Assembly (NCBI GenBank): GCA_015179125.1
Contig: WHVA01000541.1
Coordinates: forward strand, 1-64,000
Length of the DNA stretch: 64,000 nt
Source of the DNA: Gautieria morchelliformis
Lineage: Eukaryota > Basidiomycota > Agaricomycetes > Gomphales > Gomphaceae
Direction: 5' to 3'
Below, piece after piece: positions 1 to 10,669 of this stretch (positions are counted from its first letter, which is position 1; each line of letters starts with the position of its first letter). The notes under the pieces are model-generated. The model did no database searches, was not told the origin of the DNA, and was given only the letters and a program-made list of their open reading frames with translations. A program made the position numbers and the translations under genes.

Positions 1-1562
1 ACGTCTACCTTAAAGAGGGGAATAGCGACTATGCCACCATAAACCCACAGAACCTACGGCCAGTGTTTACTCAACACCAGCTGGCATCGTCCCTTAGAGC
101 TACTAACCTCGCTCCCTCGTACTCCGAGCCGCTTCACTGCTTGATACCGAGCAGATCCGAGCTGACATACTAGGAAACCTCCCCTCGGACCCCATAGCCA
201 AGTCGCACCTCGGCTTGGTTAATGACCCGAGGTGGACCACAGACCCCGAGGGTTTCTCAAGCTTGACAACCGAACCTATGTTCCAGCGGCCCAAGACCTT
301 CGACTTCGCATCCTGCAATACAAGCACGATCACATTCTCTCGGGACACTTCGGGGTCAACAAGACCTTGGAGCTGATCCGACGAGACTATACTTGGCCAG
401 GGATTAGATCCTTTGTCAAGGAGTATTGCAAGACGTGTACCACTTGTATGCGAAGCAAGCCGCAACGTCACAAACCCTATGGTCTCCTCAAACAACTTCC
501 TGTTCCCGAGAACCTTGGAATTCCATCTCTATGGATTTCATTGAGCAACTCCCCCTTCATCCGAGTTCACCTCCATCCTAGTGATTGTTGACCGCTTCAC
601 TAAGCAGGTTATCTTCATTCCAACCACAGACAAGATAACCTCGCAAGAGCTCGCTCACCTCTTCGTCCTTCATGTCTTTTCAAGCATGGAGTCCCTCGCA
701 CGTCACCTCGGACAGGGGTTCCGAGTTCGTCTCGCACTTCTGGCGTTCTCTAGGGAAAGCCTTGGACATTGCATTTTCACCTCGGGATATCATCCCGAGG
801 GTGACGGTCAACCGAACCTTGGAACAGTACCTCAGGATTATATGCAACTATCAGCAGTCCAATTGGGCTTCGCTCCTTCCCCTAGCCGAGTTCGCTACAA
901 CAAGCGCCTAGCGCAACCACCGGCATTCCCCATTCTTTGCAATAAGGTTACCATCCGAACCTCGCAGTTCACCCCGAGCGCGACCTCGCCTCGGCACGAG
1001 CCGAGACTTCGTGGTTGACCTGGACGAGCTTCACCAAGAACTTCGCCGCGCCATCCTCGAGGCTCAGAAAACTACCAAGCCTCGGCCGATGTTCGCGCAA
1101 CCCGCTCCTGATTTCCAAGTAGGATCCCTCGCCTTTGTAAAGGCACAGTATTTCGAACAACTCGGCCTACCAAGAAGCTCGCCGAGAAGTTCTTGGGTCC
1201 TTTTGAATCATTTCCCGAGGGTACTCACTCCTTCACCCTTCGACTTCCAGAACACATGCATTCAGTCCATCCAGTTTCCACGTATCTATGCTCGAACCAG
1301 CCTCGCCCAACACCATCCAAACCGAGTTCAGCCGCCTCCCCCCCAGTCGTTATCGACGGCGAACCCGAGTTCGAGGTTTCCGAAATCCTCGACTCGAAGA
1401 TCGATAATAGACGCAAGAGCTGCAAACTCTTATCTTGTTAGGTGGACTGGTTACGAAGGTACCGACGAAGAAACCTCGTGGATCCTCGCTTCCGAGCTTG
1501 ATCATGCCTCGGAGCTGGTCACTGATTTCCACGAATCTTACCCGGGCAAGCCGGCCCTTTGA
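1..1562 (+). pseudogene. Ty3/gypsy chromovirus pol remnant: integrase and chromodomain
   Basis: This is the 3' part of a Tf1/sushi-like chromovirus polyprotein; the rest lies left of the window. In order it shows the end of RNase H (1-230), the HHCC zinc-binding region (H-D-H-I-L-S-G-H then C-K-T-C-T-T-C, about 300-480), the integrase core with S-M-D-F-I-E (about 525), T-S-D-R-G-S-E-F (about 705) and N-R-T-L-E-Q-Y (about 815), and a chromodomain ending the protein (Y-L-V-R-W-T-G-Y-E-G, about 1430-1560). The pieces lie in different frames, so several small indels have broken the gene near 510, 680, 900 and 1180. All three catalytic acidic residues are still readable. Integrase inserts the cDNA, and the chromodomain is thought to steer it to marked chromatin. 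The polypurine tract and LTR at 2938-3499 belong to the same element. Confidence 0.85.
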
Positions 1563-1691
1563 CTGCTCTATGATCTTTTCCTTGTTAACCCCATGACCCA
1601 GTAGTTAGATAACAAAATCCCTCCAATCGAACAACAAAAATCATAAAATCCAAGAAATTCCATTATTCCTTAGTTAGTTACTCCACCATCC

Positions 1692-2752
1692 TCATATCCT
1701 CTCCCTCGCTCTCCTCGCTACCCTCGCCTGACTCCTCCTCATTACTACTGCTACTTCGCTCCACCAGACCCCCATGTCCCCCATAATCTCAAGTCTCTCG
1801 CCCCCTGCATCCGCTTCAAATAATTCCTGCCTCCTTATCCTCATGAACTCCACATCCGCCCTGTTCATCCTGTCATTCGCAGCCCTAAACTCCCCAGCAA
1901 CTCGCACACCCTTCCCCAACCTCGCCAACCTTCTGTCCCACATCCCTCACCGCCGCTATCAACTCCCTCATCTCCGCACTTCGCTCCGACCTTTTTCGTT
2001 TCTTGTCCTTCTTCGCCCTCCGACCTTCCACCTCGGTTTCCTACCTCGGCTTCCTTCCCCTCACTCTGCCTCGCTCCCTCTGCCCCTTACCCTTCTCCTC
2101 GCTCAACCTCGCTTCCATCCGCTCCACCCTCGTCTCAGGTTCCGCTCGACCCAGTCACTGAGTCGTCTCCTCTGCAACCTCGTCCGAACCTTGGCCTCTT
2201 TCCTCGGCCTCGGTCCTCCTCGTGTCCTCGCTCCTCTCGCTTCTTGCCCACGGCACTGCCTGACCCTTTCCTGGGGTCGCCTTGCTGCGCGACCTTGGGC
2301 ATACTACAGCCCAAGGACGGTCCTGCACCACACGCAGGCACCCTGGTCGGCGAGGCCGAAGTCGAGACTAACGGCCCGAAGGCACGTATAGTCGCGCTCT
2401 TCGCAGCGCGCGCACCTCGCCTCGGCCTTGGTCGCGAGTTGCCACTCACGAGGTCCCCCGTCGGCGAGCTTGTACCCGTATAGGGACAAGTCGGTGGGGT
2501 GGTACGAGAACAACATGCGTTTATACTATACAAGTCAGCAGCGTCCATGACCAGACAACGACGGTACTCACCTTTCTTGCCGTTGGGCCCTTCCTGCCAC
2601 GGCTTCCGCATATCTATGGCCCCCGCATCCTCAATGGGCCGCGGGACCACATCGGGTTGAACCTCAGGCATAACCCTCGCCCGAGGGACCGTCCTCCTCA
2701 GGCAGCAAGGTCTGGTCGAACGCGTTGTTCGCGCTGTTTTCGTCGATAGCAA
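1692..2752 (-). pseudogene. Antisense accessory ORF region between chromodomain and 3' LTR
   Basis: The 1.4 kb between the end of pol and the LTR codes on the opposite strand. A readable exon near 2304-2516 carries a C-x2-C-x6-C half-cluster followed by another C-x2-C (R-C-A-R-C-E-E-R-D-Y-T-C, then A-C-V-W-C), and then a stop. An upstream segment (2752 down to about 2575) can join it through an intron of roughly 45 nt beginning GTGAGT. A downstream segment (1943-1692) is Arg/Glu-rich and could be helical. I do not recognise a function. The layout resembles the antisense zinc-cluster gene at 9237-10423 in another gypsy family. Frames are broken, so this copy is probably dead. The plus-strand Leu/Pro-rich frames here look like shadows. 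Confidence 0.5.
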
Positions 2753-2937
2753 GATTGAAGAGGGGCTGAGGGCACACCATACTCATTGGCACTTGGTTTG
2801 TTGCCTACTACCCACCCTTTTATCTAACCTCGGCTACGATTAAGCTTCGCCTTTCTGGCAACTTAACATCGGGCCGGGATCTAGATTCGAGGATAGGCGA
2901 ACCTTGTCCATATTACGGCCTCGAGGGTCTCGGCCAT

Positions 2938-2950
2938 AAGGAGGGGATAC
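2938..2950 (+). promoter_or_regulatory. Polypurine tract of the chromovirus
   Basis: A purine-rich stretch (AAGGAGGGGA followed by TAC) lies directly before the LTR start. This is the expected primer site for plus-strand DNA synthesis and fixes the element as plus-strand. Confidence 0.75.
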
Positions 2951-3499
2951 TGTAAGAACCCGGCCTTTGGCTGGTTACTTACCAGTATAACTTTCTTCCA
3001 AGCCTGAGCCTTGTGATACTCGTGCCCGAGTTACATATGATTCTTATCCTGCGCCCGAGCCCGAGCCTGAGTAGAGCTCATATCCGACCTTGATCCCATG
3101 CCCGTATCCCTTAGTTACTGATTCCGCTCCATCACGCATCATTCATATATTACCTCGCCCTGACCTCACCCTGATCTCCACTAATATGTTCGCCCCTGAC
3201 TTGTACCCTTGCCCCGTATATAAACCCCCCTGTATGCATTCCTACTCCTCAGTCTGAAAATCAACTATCGTATAATTCGATCCTTAGTTAGCTTCTAAGC
3301 CTCGCCTCTTAAGCCAAACCTCGCCTCTTATTCGTTTTGCATCTGAAGTTGGGACTCATGCGTAGGGTTGGTGCAGCACATAAGCTGAAGCCTAGTCCCT
3401 CTCCGACTTCCCCATCCAAACCTCACCCCGTAACCTCGGACCGTACCTCGGGTTTTGCTCCCGACCTCGGTCAACCTTACGACGGATCGTATCGTAACA
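2951..3499 (+). repeat. 3' LTR of the chromovirus (family A)
   Basis: The segment starts TGTAAGAACC right after the polypurine tract and ends CGTAACA, giving TG...CA ends with a short imperfect inverted repeat. A TATA box (TATATAAA, 3217-3224) lies about halfway, as expected for the U3/R boundary. The LTR is 549 bp. Its right end touches a decayed minus-strand gypsy element, which it may have cut. The 5' LTR is outside the window, so a target duplication cannot be tested. Confidence 0.8.
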
Positions 3500-3516
3500 C
3501 TGTCTCCGAATGTTTT

Positions 3517-6126
3517 TCATCGTTTTGCTGATCCCTGGGTGGCTGCTAACTGATGATCATCCAGCGAGCGAAGCATGTCCAAGCGAATATCATTATGATC
3601 TGGGACATACGTTTGCTGTTGGTATAACAGTGTTTTTCCATCCTCTCCAAGTGACCAGGGGTCTGACTTCACATTCAAAGGGGTGATTGCCAATGATTGA
3701 GACTGAAGGCGAGTAATCTGGACCAAGGACAAGGGATCAGTCAATTGGCCCTGTTGGATGGATGTTAACAGTGATGCAGAGTCAAGGATGATGGCGCGAA
3801 TGAGTTGCCCAGTTTTAAACATCGATTGGAAGTTGTGGGGATTCGCCAATGCGATGACGATCGGGTTACTCGGGTCGAAGTGGATGAGGACTGGGGCCTG
3901 TGAGAACGCAGTCTTGAGTGCTTCGAAAGCCTCCTGTTGCTTCGCGTCCCAGGCGAATGGAGTATCCTTCCTGGTCAGGCGAGTGAGTGGCAGGACAATG
4001 TCTGAGAACGAGATGATGAATCTTCTGTAGAAGTTCGCAGAGCCTAGGAACGATTGGACTTCACGAACGTTCGTCGGTGCAGGCCAGTTTGTGATTCCAG
4101 CTGTCTTTTCGATGTCCATAGAGACCCCAGCAGGAGAGATGATGAATCCGAGAAACTCAACCCAGTTCGAATGGAAGAGGCACTTCTCGGGCTTTATGAA
4201 GAGGTTGTGTTTTTGAAGACGGGCGAGGACCATTCGGACATGCTCTAAGTGGTCTTCCCTGTTCTTGGAGAAGATAAGGATGTCGTCGAGGTAGACTACA
4301 ATGAAGACGTCAGCCATGTCTTGGAAGATGTCATTCATGCGCCGGAGCATTCATTAATCTGAACGGCATGACGAGATATTCGAAGGACCCATATCGTGTT
4401 CGGAAGGCTGTCTTCCACTCTTGGCCAGAGGCGATCCGAACATTATTGAACCTGGCGCGAAGGTCGAATTTGGTATAGACGTTCGCACTTTTGAGTTGGT
4501 CAATAAGGCTCGGAATCAGTGGGATAGGGTACTTGTTCTTTCACGTGATACGATTCAGCCCTCGATAGTCCACACACATTCGCAGTGTGCCATCCTTCTT
4601 TTTTGCGAAGACAACAGGGGCGCCACCAGGTTATTGGGAGGAGCGGATAAATCCCTTGCCAAGCATGTCTTCGAGATATTCACGGAGAGCCTCTAATTCG
4701 CTGTTCGAGAGTGGGTATATGGGGCCGTGAGGTGGTGTACCATCGTTCTTGATTTCGATGGTGTGGTCATAAGGGCGATATGGGGGCAGGTCTTTGGCTT
4801 TAGCAGGCGAGAAGATATCGAAGAAGTCGTGGTACTCCTCTGGTACCACAGCCCTGAACATTTCTAACTCGTCCTTCGGTAGAGGGTTTTCGTGGAGAAG
4901 CGTGGTCGGGGCTGGTGCGTTGCCTACAGCGTGAAGCGAACTCGGCTCAGGGATGGAAGAGTGCATGTTTAACATGAAGGTTTCTTCTTCGCCCAGTTTC
5001 ATGATTAGTTCGAAGGTGGCTGCGCTGATTAGGGCTATATGCGGCATTACCCTCCTCATCGGAGGTGGATCAGGAGGTGAAGAATGGAATGGGAGGTGGT
5101 CATCGATCAGTAATTCTGTACATGGTGTACAGGAACGAAAATGACTCGGAGTAGGCTCTGTTTTTGGTCGAATAGGTTCGGTTTCTATTATGAGTTCTTT
5201 CGTGGCTGAAAATGGACGAATGAGATCGTTAGGGAGTGATATAGAGGACTCAAAGGAGTGATTTTTGATCGGCTTGGTTGAGAGAAGCAAGGGTTCACCA
5301 TCCACGTCGAACGTCTGTTCGTAACCAGAAAGATTCGGAATAGGAGTGGGCGAAGAAGCGACGTCCAGTGGAAGGGCTGGGACGTAGGAGAGTGGTCCAA
5401 TCGCCGTGTTTGGGATGTAACCCAAGGATGGCGGGGATGAGTGCGAACCAGGAACTGGCGGTGGCGATGTCATCGACGCAGTGTGGAGTTCGGGGATACT
5501 GTCGAAGATAGCCGGCAGGGAAATCATCGTACAGGCCATGGCGACCATCATACATGGGAGCATGAAACCGGTGCCGGAAGGAAAGGTAATTGAGAGGGAG
5601 CCCCAATCGATCGTGGGTTTCGTAGAGCGAAGCCACGGAAGCCCAAGAATGATTGCGGCTGAAGGGTGTAACTTTGTGACAAGTAGCGAAACGTCCTGGG
5701 AAGAGGAGTCGCTGAAGGTGAGACTAGTATCTAGATATTCATGAATGAAACCCACAGTGGCTGGCTTCCCGTCGAAAGGGAGAGAGCGATCGGCGAACGG
5801 AGTGATGTACATACGAAATCAGGTCGAGAGGAAAAGGAGCTATCAATAAAATTGGAAGTGGCACCAGAGTCAATGAGAGTAGGGATTGAGTTAGAGAGAC
5901 TGGGAAGGTGTACATGGATGATGAAGGATGAATCAGAATGAGAGCTAATAGAGGCGAATAAACAGGCTGGTGGTACAGAGTCGATAGGGCTGGCATTCGG
6001 AGGTGTAGGATGGTCATCGGCAAGAGTTGCAGAGAATGAGTCAGAGTCTGATATGAGAGATGATCCAGGTCTGCCAAGTAGGGCAGAAAGCTGTGCGAAG
6101 GATTGGTACGGGAAAGGGCGACCCAT
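3517..6126 (-). pseudogene. Ty3/gypsy gag-pol remnant (protease, reverse transcriptase)
   Basis: On the minus strand this reads a retropepsin-like protease (L-I-D-S-G-A-T-S-N-F-I-D, about 5870), a linker, the start of reverse transcriptase (M-L-G-K-G-F-I-R-S-S, about 4650) and the RT core with Y-L-D-D-I-L-I-F-S (about 4290). Frames change near 5800, 4630 and 4350. After the connection domain the usual RNase H is missing, and the frame jumps to the sequence just before the integrase zinc finger (D-D-H-Q-L-A-A-T-Q-G-S-A-K). That is an internal deletion. The copy stops at about 3500 where the family A LTR begins. The 5' LTR piece at 6394-6773 is on the same strand. Confidence 0.85.
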
Positions 6127-6393
6127 GAAGGGGTAAGGCTATCCCGCGAATAGACGAGGCTCAGGCCCGCCAGGCGAGGCAGGAATCTGTAGAGAGAGGT
6201 GATGGAGGAGAGGTTGTCCCACAAAGGGGAATAGGGCAGGCCTTCCAAATGGGGCAGGAATCTAGCAAATGTTCGATGTGGGGAGAGGCGACCTTTGAAA
6301 TGGTGAGGCTGTCCCGCGAATAGATGTGGCGTGTAAACAAGGTGATGAATGGATAGAATGAATGCTTTGACTAGTTTGTTAGTTCAATTATAC

Positions 6394-6773
6394 TATCAAG
6401 ATTGGTTTTCAGGCGTTAATATCGTGTATTAGTGAACACAGCGAATGCCCGAATAACTTGTGTGAATACGTATGCCGTTCGGCGAATAGGTGAACCAATG
6501 AATGTCCACAAGGTAAGAGGGTTTGCCTAAACGGGGCTCACCCTATCTACAGTCGTAGCGAAATAGCCCGTGGTTCTTGACGATGTAACGTGCAAGATCT
6601 CACGGAAGGGCTGTCTAAGTCTCAACAATCCCTTCGCTGGCGAAGGTGCTCCTTCGGAGCCCTTCACCAACAGCACAGAAAATGGTTCGAAGGCTAAGGT
6701 AACGAAGATGAAGTATGAGAACTCACCAGTGATGCCTAAGTCCTCTGCTGGTCGAAGATAGAAATCTCCAATA
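6394..6773 (-). repeat. 5' LTR fragment, family B, minus strand
   Basis: The reverse complement matches the last roughly 375 bp of the full family B LTRs at 11683-12672 and 53110-54132, including the terminal A-A-C-C-A-A-T-C-T-T-G-A. It stands just upstream (minus-strand sense) of the gypsy pol at 3517-6126, as a 5' LTR would. Homology stops at 6773, where Helitron-like sequence begins. Confidence 0.75.
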
Positions 6774-6779
6774 TCCACT

Positions 6780-6943
6780 TCTCTTGATATGATTTATGTG
6801 TTTTACTTCATTGTACTTGATGCAAATTGATTACTTTGATTTTCCCCAATGTACTTGACCTTACTGATATGTTAGACTTACTGATGCATTTGACCCTACC
6901 GAGGCGCTTGACCTACACCCCCGCACGAAGGGCGGGTACCCAC
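6780..6943 (+). mobile_element. Helitron-like 3' terminus, copy 1
   Basis: The segment ends with a GC hairpin (CCCCCGCACGAAGGGCGGG, 6918-6936 region), then TACCCAC and CTAG followed by T. A short hairpin about 10 nt before a CTAG end is the Helitron signature. The preceding 150 bp share TTTGACCTACACCCCC-type sequence with the ends at about 8741 and 15009. No Rep-helicase gene is visible, so this would be a non-autonomous or truncated copy. Confidence 0.55.
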
Positions 6944-7800
6944 CTAGTTCCTATGTGTGAAAGTAGCTCGGTGGGAGGTTGTGGGCATGGTGACCGATGC
7001 TGACCAATGCTTGGTCATTAGTTTGTCAGCGGAGCGCGCGAGCAGCGCAGCCGCGAGCCCCTGGCCCTATCACCGGTTTACGCCGGTCTGCTGGCTCCAG
7101 GGCTCTCTTTAGGTCAGCGGCGAGCGGCGCAGCCGCGAGCAATGAACGCTGCGCTGCTGCGTCCACGGTCACGTGACCCATTCACGCGTGGTCCGTGCAC
7201 GACACGCACGCGTGGTATATAAAGGCAGTTGGGTAGGATGGAACGCCAGGAATCTGCCTGACCGGCAATTCCTCTCTCTGCTGTCTGCTTTGTCTGCTGT
7301 GTGCTCTCTGCTGTGTCTGCTCTCTGCTTTGTCTGCTGTCTGTGCTGTCTGCTGTCTGCTGCGCTCTCTGGTGTCTCCTCCTTTAGCTGGCTGGCATTCT
7401 ATTGCTTTGGTTGGCTGGCATTCTATTGCTTTGGTTGGTTGGCTATCTATTGGCTTGGCTGGCTTTCTCTTGGTAGGTAATACCTCTTTTTTAATGCATT
7501 GCCATGTATTGTATTGTATTTGTGTTTGTAATTTTATTGGTTCCATTTTTTTTTTCATCATATTGTATTGTCACATGTGCTGTATATTTTTGTGAATTTT
7601 TTCGAAAATAGATTTAAATAAAATCCCAACACTGTGCTGAAAAAAAGTATTTATATTTTTCAGGTTTTTTTTCGAAAATTGACATCAATAAAGTTCCTCT
7701 AAAATTAATGACAATAGGTTGTACTTTTAAATGTGTTTTGTTTTGTTGTTTTATTTACTGTAAAGCTGTCAGGCACTCCTTCTCTGGCTATACTGGTGGC
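6944..7800 (+). promoter_or_regulatory. Promoter-like stretch with TATA box and CT-rich leader
   Basis: No gene is seen here. A GC-rich block (7025-7200) contains a CACGTG E-box palindrome near 7172. It is followed by TATATAAAG at 7216-7224, then 200 bp of CTGTCTGCT-type pyrimidine-rich repeats and a short direct repeat (TTGGTTGGCTGGCATTCTAT, twice, near 7390-7440). The order resembles a polymerase II core promoter with a pyrimidine-rich initiator region. The long open frames across it are low-complexity in both directions, and I do not call them genes. Confidence 0.35.
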
Positions 7801-7809
7801 TGGCTTACT

Positions 7810-8600
7810 ATACTTGAGGGGCATGCTACACACACTATGCATGGGGACATGCAAGTTGGGCATGGAGACATGCATGTTATGTGTGGGGACACGCATGTTA
7901 TGCATGGGGACAAGCATGCTATGCATGGGGACACACACACTATGCATGGGGACACTCATTTTATGCATGGAGACACATATGTTATGCATGGGGACAAGCA
8001 TGCTATGCATGGGGACACACACTATGCATGGGGATGTGTACACTATATGTGGGGACACACTATGCTTGGGGGACACAGTACAAACAAGGGACACACTACA
8101 GGGGAAAACATTCCAAACAAGGGACATTGTACACATGCTATACTTGGGGGACACGCTACAAACAAAGGACATGCTATGCACACTATACTTCGGGGACATG
8201 TTATGCATTGGGGACACACTTTGCACACTATACTTGAGGGAGATGTACACACACTACATGCAGGGACATGCTATACATGTGGACACGCTATGCATGGGGG
8301 ACACACATGCTATAATTTAGGGACACGCTATTTTTGGGGACATGCTACAAACCAGGGACATGCTATGTATGTGGGACAGGCTATGCACACTGTACTTGGG
8401 GACATGCTATATGTAGGGACACACTACATGTGGAGACACACTATGCATGGAGGACATGCTACGCACACTATACTTGGGGACATGTTATGTGTGGGGTCAT
8501 GTTACAAACCAGGGACACAGTAAGCATGCTATATTTGAGGGACACTCTATGCATGGAGGACATGCTATGCACACTATACTTGGGCACATGCAGACATGTG
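7810..8600 (+). repeat. Minisatellite with GGGGACAYGCTATGCAT-type units
   Basis: About 790 bp of imperfect units of roughly 18-27 bp are built on GGGGACACACTATGCATG and variants. All three forward frames stay open for long runs (for example repeated M-H-G-D-T), because the unit lacks stops, not because a protein is encoded. It ends about 100 bp before a decayed Helitron-like end at 8741. The same motif recurs at 12673-12900 and 13621-13760. Confidence 0.9.
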
Positions 8601-8609
8601 TAGAGATAT

Positions 8610-8741
8610 TACCTATCTTGATGTGTTACTTATAGCTACTTTCAATTGCAATGAGATGTGTTTCACTTATCCCAAGTTTGATTTACCCAATGTGTTTGAC
8701 CTACACCCCCGTGTGGAGCATGGGTATCCATTTAGAGGTAA
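8610..8741 (+). mobile_element. Decayed Helitron-like 3' terminus, copy 2
   Basis: TTTGACCTACACCCCC, a weakened hairpin (CCCCGTGTGGAGCATGGG) and ATCCATTTAG match the ends at 6943 and 15009, with substitutions in both the stem and the terminal CTAG. It lies just after the minisatellite, suggesting the minisatellite is internal to this element. Confidence 0.45.
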
Positions 8742-8744
8742 GGG

Positions 8745-9170
8745 TTCAAGAATCGAGTTAAGTTGGATATCAGAAATCGAGTTGGAAGGCAGAGGTCACA
8801 GAGACAGAGGCCTTGCAAGTGCTCACTGTGCTAAGAACAGGAAACAGTGCAAAGGGAGTCACATATCAAAGTCAATTATCTGATTGCAGAACAGAGGCAT
8901 ACATGGCTGGGTTTTATACAAAGTGCTGAGACAACATGTCGGAAGGTAGAGGTAAGCAATTCCAGTGCGAGCAAAAGTAACTAGGATAAATGGGGTAAGT
9001 AACTAATATGGAACAAGAGGAACTACAAGGGGGTGCCGGGTAGAACTAAGAACAATAGGCACAAGAACAAGGGGCATGTAGATCTAATTGATAGTGGAAC
9101 AAATGGAACTCCTGATGCTCCGGAATAGCTATGCTAAGGGTTAAGTAGGGAAGGCTGGTGAATAGAGTCA
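8745..9170 (-). repeat. LTR-like fragment (family C), minus strand
   Basis: The reverse complement of this stretch aligns with 54960-55400. Shared blocks include ATCAGATAATC, the tract around CCCTTGTAGTTCC and the TATAAAACCC-type box. No coding sequence is seen. It is probably an LTR piece of an unplaced retroelement, cut at about 9170 where family B gypsy sequence begins. Confidence 0.5.
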
Positions 9171-9236
9171 ATCCCCTTACTCTTCGGCCCCCGCTCCTTG
9201 GCCTCACCCTCTCGGGCGTCCTTCTCCTCCTTCACC

Positions 9237-10423
9237 TCATACTCTAGAAGGTGGATAACGACTCCACATCAGTTCGGATGGTGTGAGAGAGACTCTAGGA
9301 AGGAAGGGCTTACCCTCAGGTGAGACACAGCCCTGTCGATCACGGATACACCGTCCACACATCTTCCCGACCAGTCCGCTACATGTATGGTTGTAGCGAA
9401 GGCACCTCCCACACTTCGCAGACTTGATCACAGGCTTGGGCTACGATAGGAATTTGGGTTAATATTGCGCACACCGACGAAGACTCAGGACGCTTACCCC
9501 AATGTATATCTTCCACCCTAAGAGATAGGCATGCTCGGGGTACCCTTGCTTTGCCACCGATTGTGGCACCTTATCGGATTCCGCCACCAGCGCATTCGCC
9601 CGACCCTTGCAATGTTGTGCAGGAGTGGGCTTGATCGCAACGATTTCGGGAGATTGGCTCTTAGCCAGTTGGGAGCCAGAGTCCGTTCGGGCCTCCTTCA
9701 GCGTCAGGGTGTCGTCACGTTCGTCATCGGACGACAAAAACATCGGTCGTCACTTCATACGAACGGCCTGGGTTGTGGGTATTGGTCTGGATGATTCGGA
9801 GAATGCGACAGGGGGCTCAATCACAATAACAGTATCTTCAACAAAATATCGCGTTGGCTGGATCCACAGAAGAGCAGTCTTCATTTACCTTCAGGCTCCC
9901 TCAAAGTACTCCCCTCCCTCAAAGTACTCCCCTCAACTTCGGCCTCCTTTACAACACTCCTCTCCCCCTCGGACCCTTTCACAGCAGCCCCATCAGCCTC
10001 GGCTGCCTTCGCTGCGACTTCAACCCATCTCGGGCCCCTTCGAAAGATGTTGCGACGCTGTGGGAGCAGGGGTCGGATTCATCTCACTATCTAGGAAAGC
10101 TGGGCTAAGCGTAAAGACTAGACTTCCAAGCCACTCCTTCGACAGCCTCATTTCCTTCAACATGTCCTCCACGTCTCACGGACGCTCGAACGAAGGGTTG
10201 ACAATCGCTTCCACATGCCTCACAGTCCGAAGCTCGGCCTATGAAGCAGAGTGGTTAACAAGTATTCCAAGAGGAGCATCGCCGCTCACCTGTATCCCTC
10301 AGCATCGATGACCCACTGTTCCACCTCCTTGTGCAACTCTCCTCGAAGGTCTGGGCGGACCTTCACCGACGTTCGTGCTCGCTCGATGAGTAAAGAGAGG
10401 GGGGCAGAGCCATTAGAAGCCAT
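9237..10423 (-). CDS. Antisense Zn(II)2Cys6-like gene in a family B gypsy element
   Basis: This multi-exon minus-strand gene lies inside a plus-strand retroelement whose polypurine tract and 3' LTR begin at 10594 and 10605. The likely start is the ATG at 10423 (M-A-S-N-G-S-A-P-L-S). Next comes an Ala/Glu-rich, probably helical segment (about 10030-9880), an exon at 9729-9480 beginning M-F-L-S-S-D-D-E-R-D-D, and a last exon at about 9431-9237. That last exon carries C-G-R-C-L-R-Y-N-H-T-C, seven residues, then C-G-R-C-I-R-D-R-Q-G-C. The spacing C-x2-C-x6-C-x7-C-x2-C-x6-C fits a fungal binuclear zinc cluster, so DNA or RNA binding is a reasonable guess. Exon joins are not proven and some in-frame stops between blocks may be decay. 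Its start lies 180 bp from the LTR, which could act as a bidirectional promoter. Confidence 0.5.
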
Positions 10424-10593
10424 GGGGTATCAAACAAGGGAGATGACCCTGTCTCCTCACGCCGCAACGCCTTTTAAAGCCCTGGGCACGGTCGTGCATG
10501 GACCATGCAGCGAGAGATCACATCGGGGAACCTATTATGTCTTCACGCCCCACCCCCGTCCCAAGTTACTGCGTCGCTGGACTCCGAAGCTAG

Positions 10594-10669
10594 GAGGGGG
10601 GTACTGTCATGACGCGTTTATTTCCCATACTTGCATACTCTATCCTCCCATTCCTCACTCCATTTCCGT
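10594..10669 (+). repeat. Polypurine tract and 5' end of family B LTR, truncated
   Basis: GGAGGGGGGTAC is followed at 10605 by TGTCATGACGCGTTTATTTCC, matching the starts of the full LTRs at 11683 and 53110. The LTR is lost after 65 bp, where the duplicated host-gene segment begins. The junction shows a short CAG shared with the donor locus. Confidence 0.75.

Noticed and set aside
1774-2391. Leu/Pro/Ser-rich plus-strand frame
   Set aside because: Low-complexity shadow of the antisense region; no family resemblance.
7169-7595. Open frames on both strands over the CTGTCTGCT repeats
   Set aside because: Composition follows the pyrimidine-rich repeat; no domain.
7810-8600. Long open frames (over 250 codons) with repeated M-H-G-D-T or Y-A-W-G-H peptides
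   Set aside because: They come from a tandem repeat lacking stops in several frames on both strands; there are no independent gene features.
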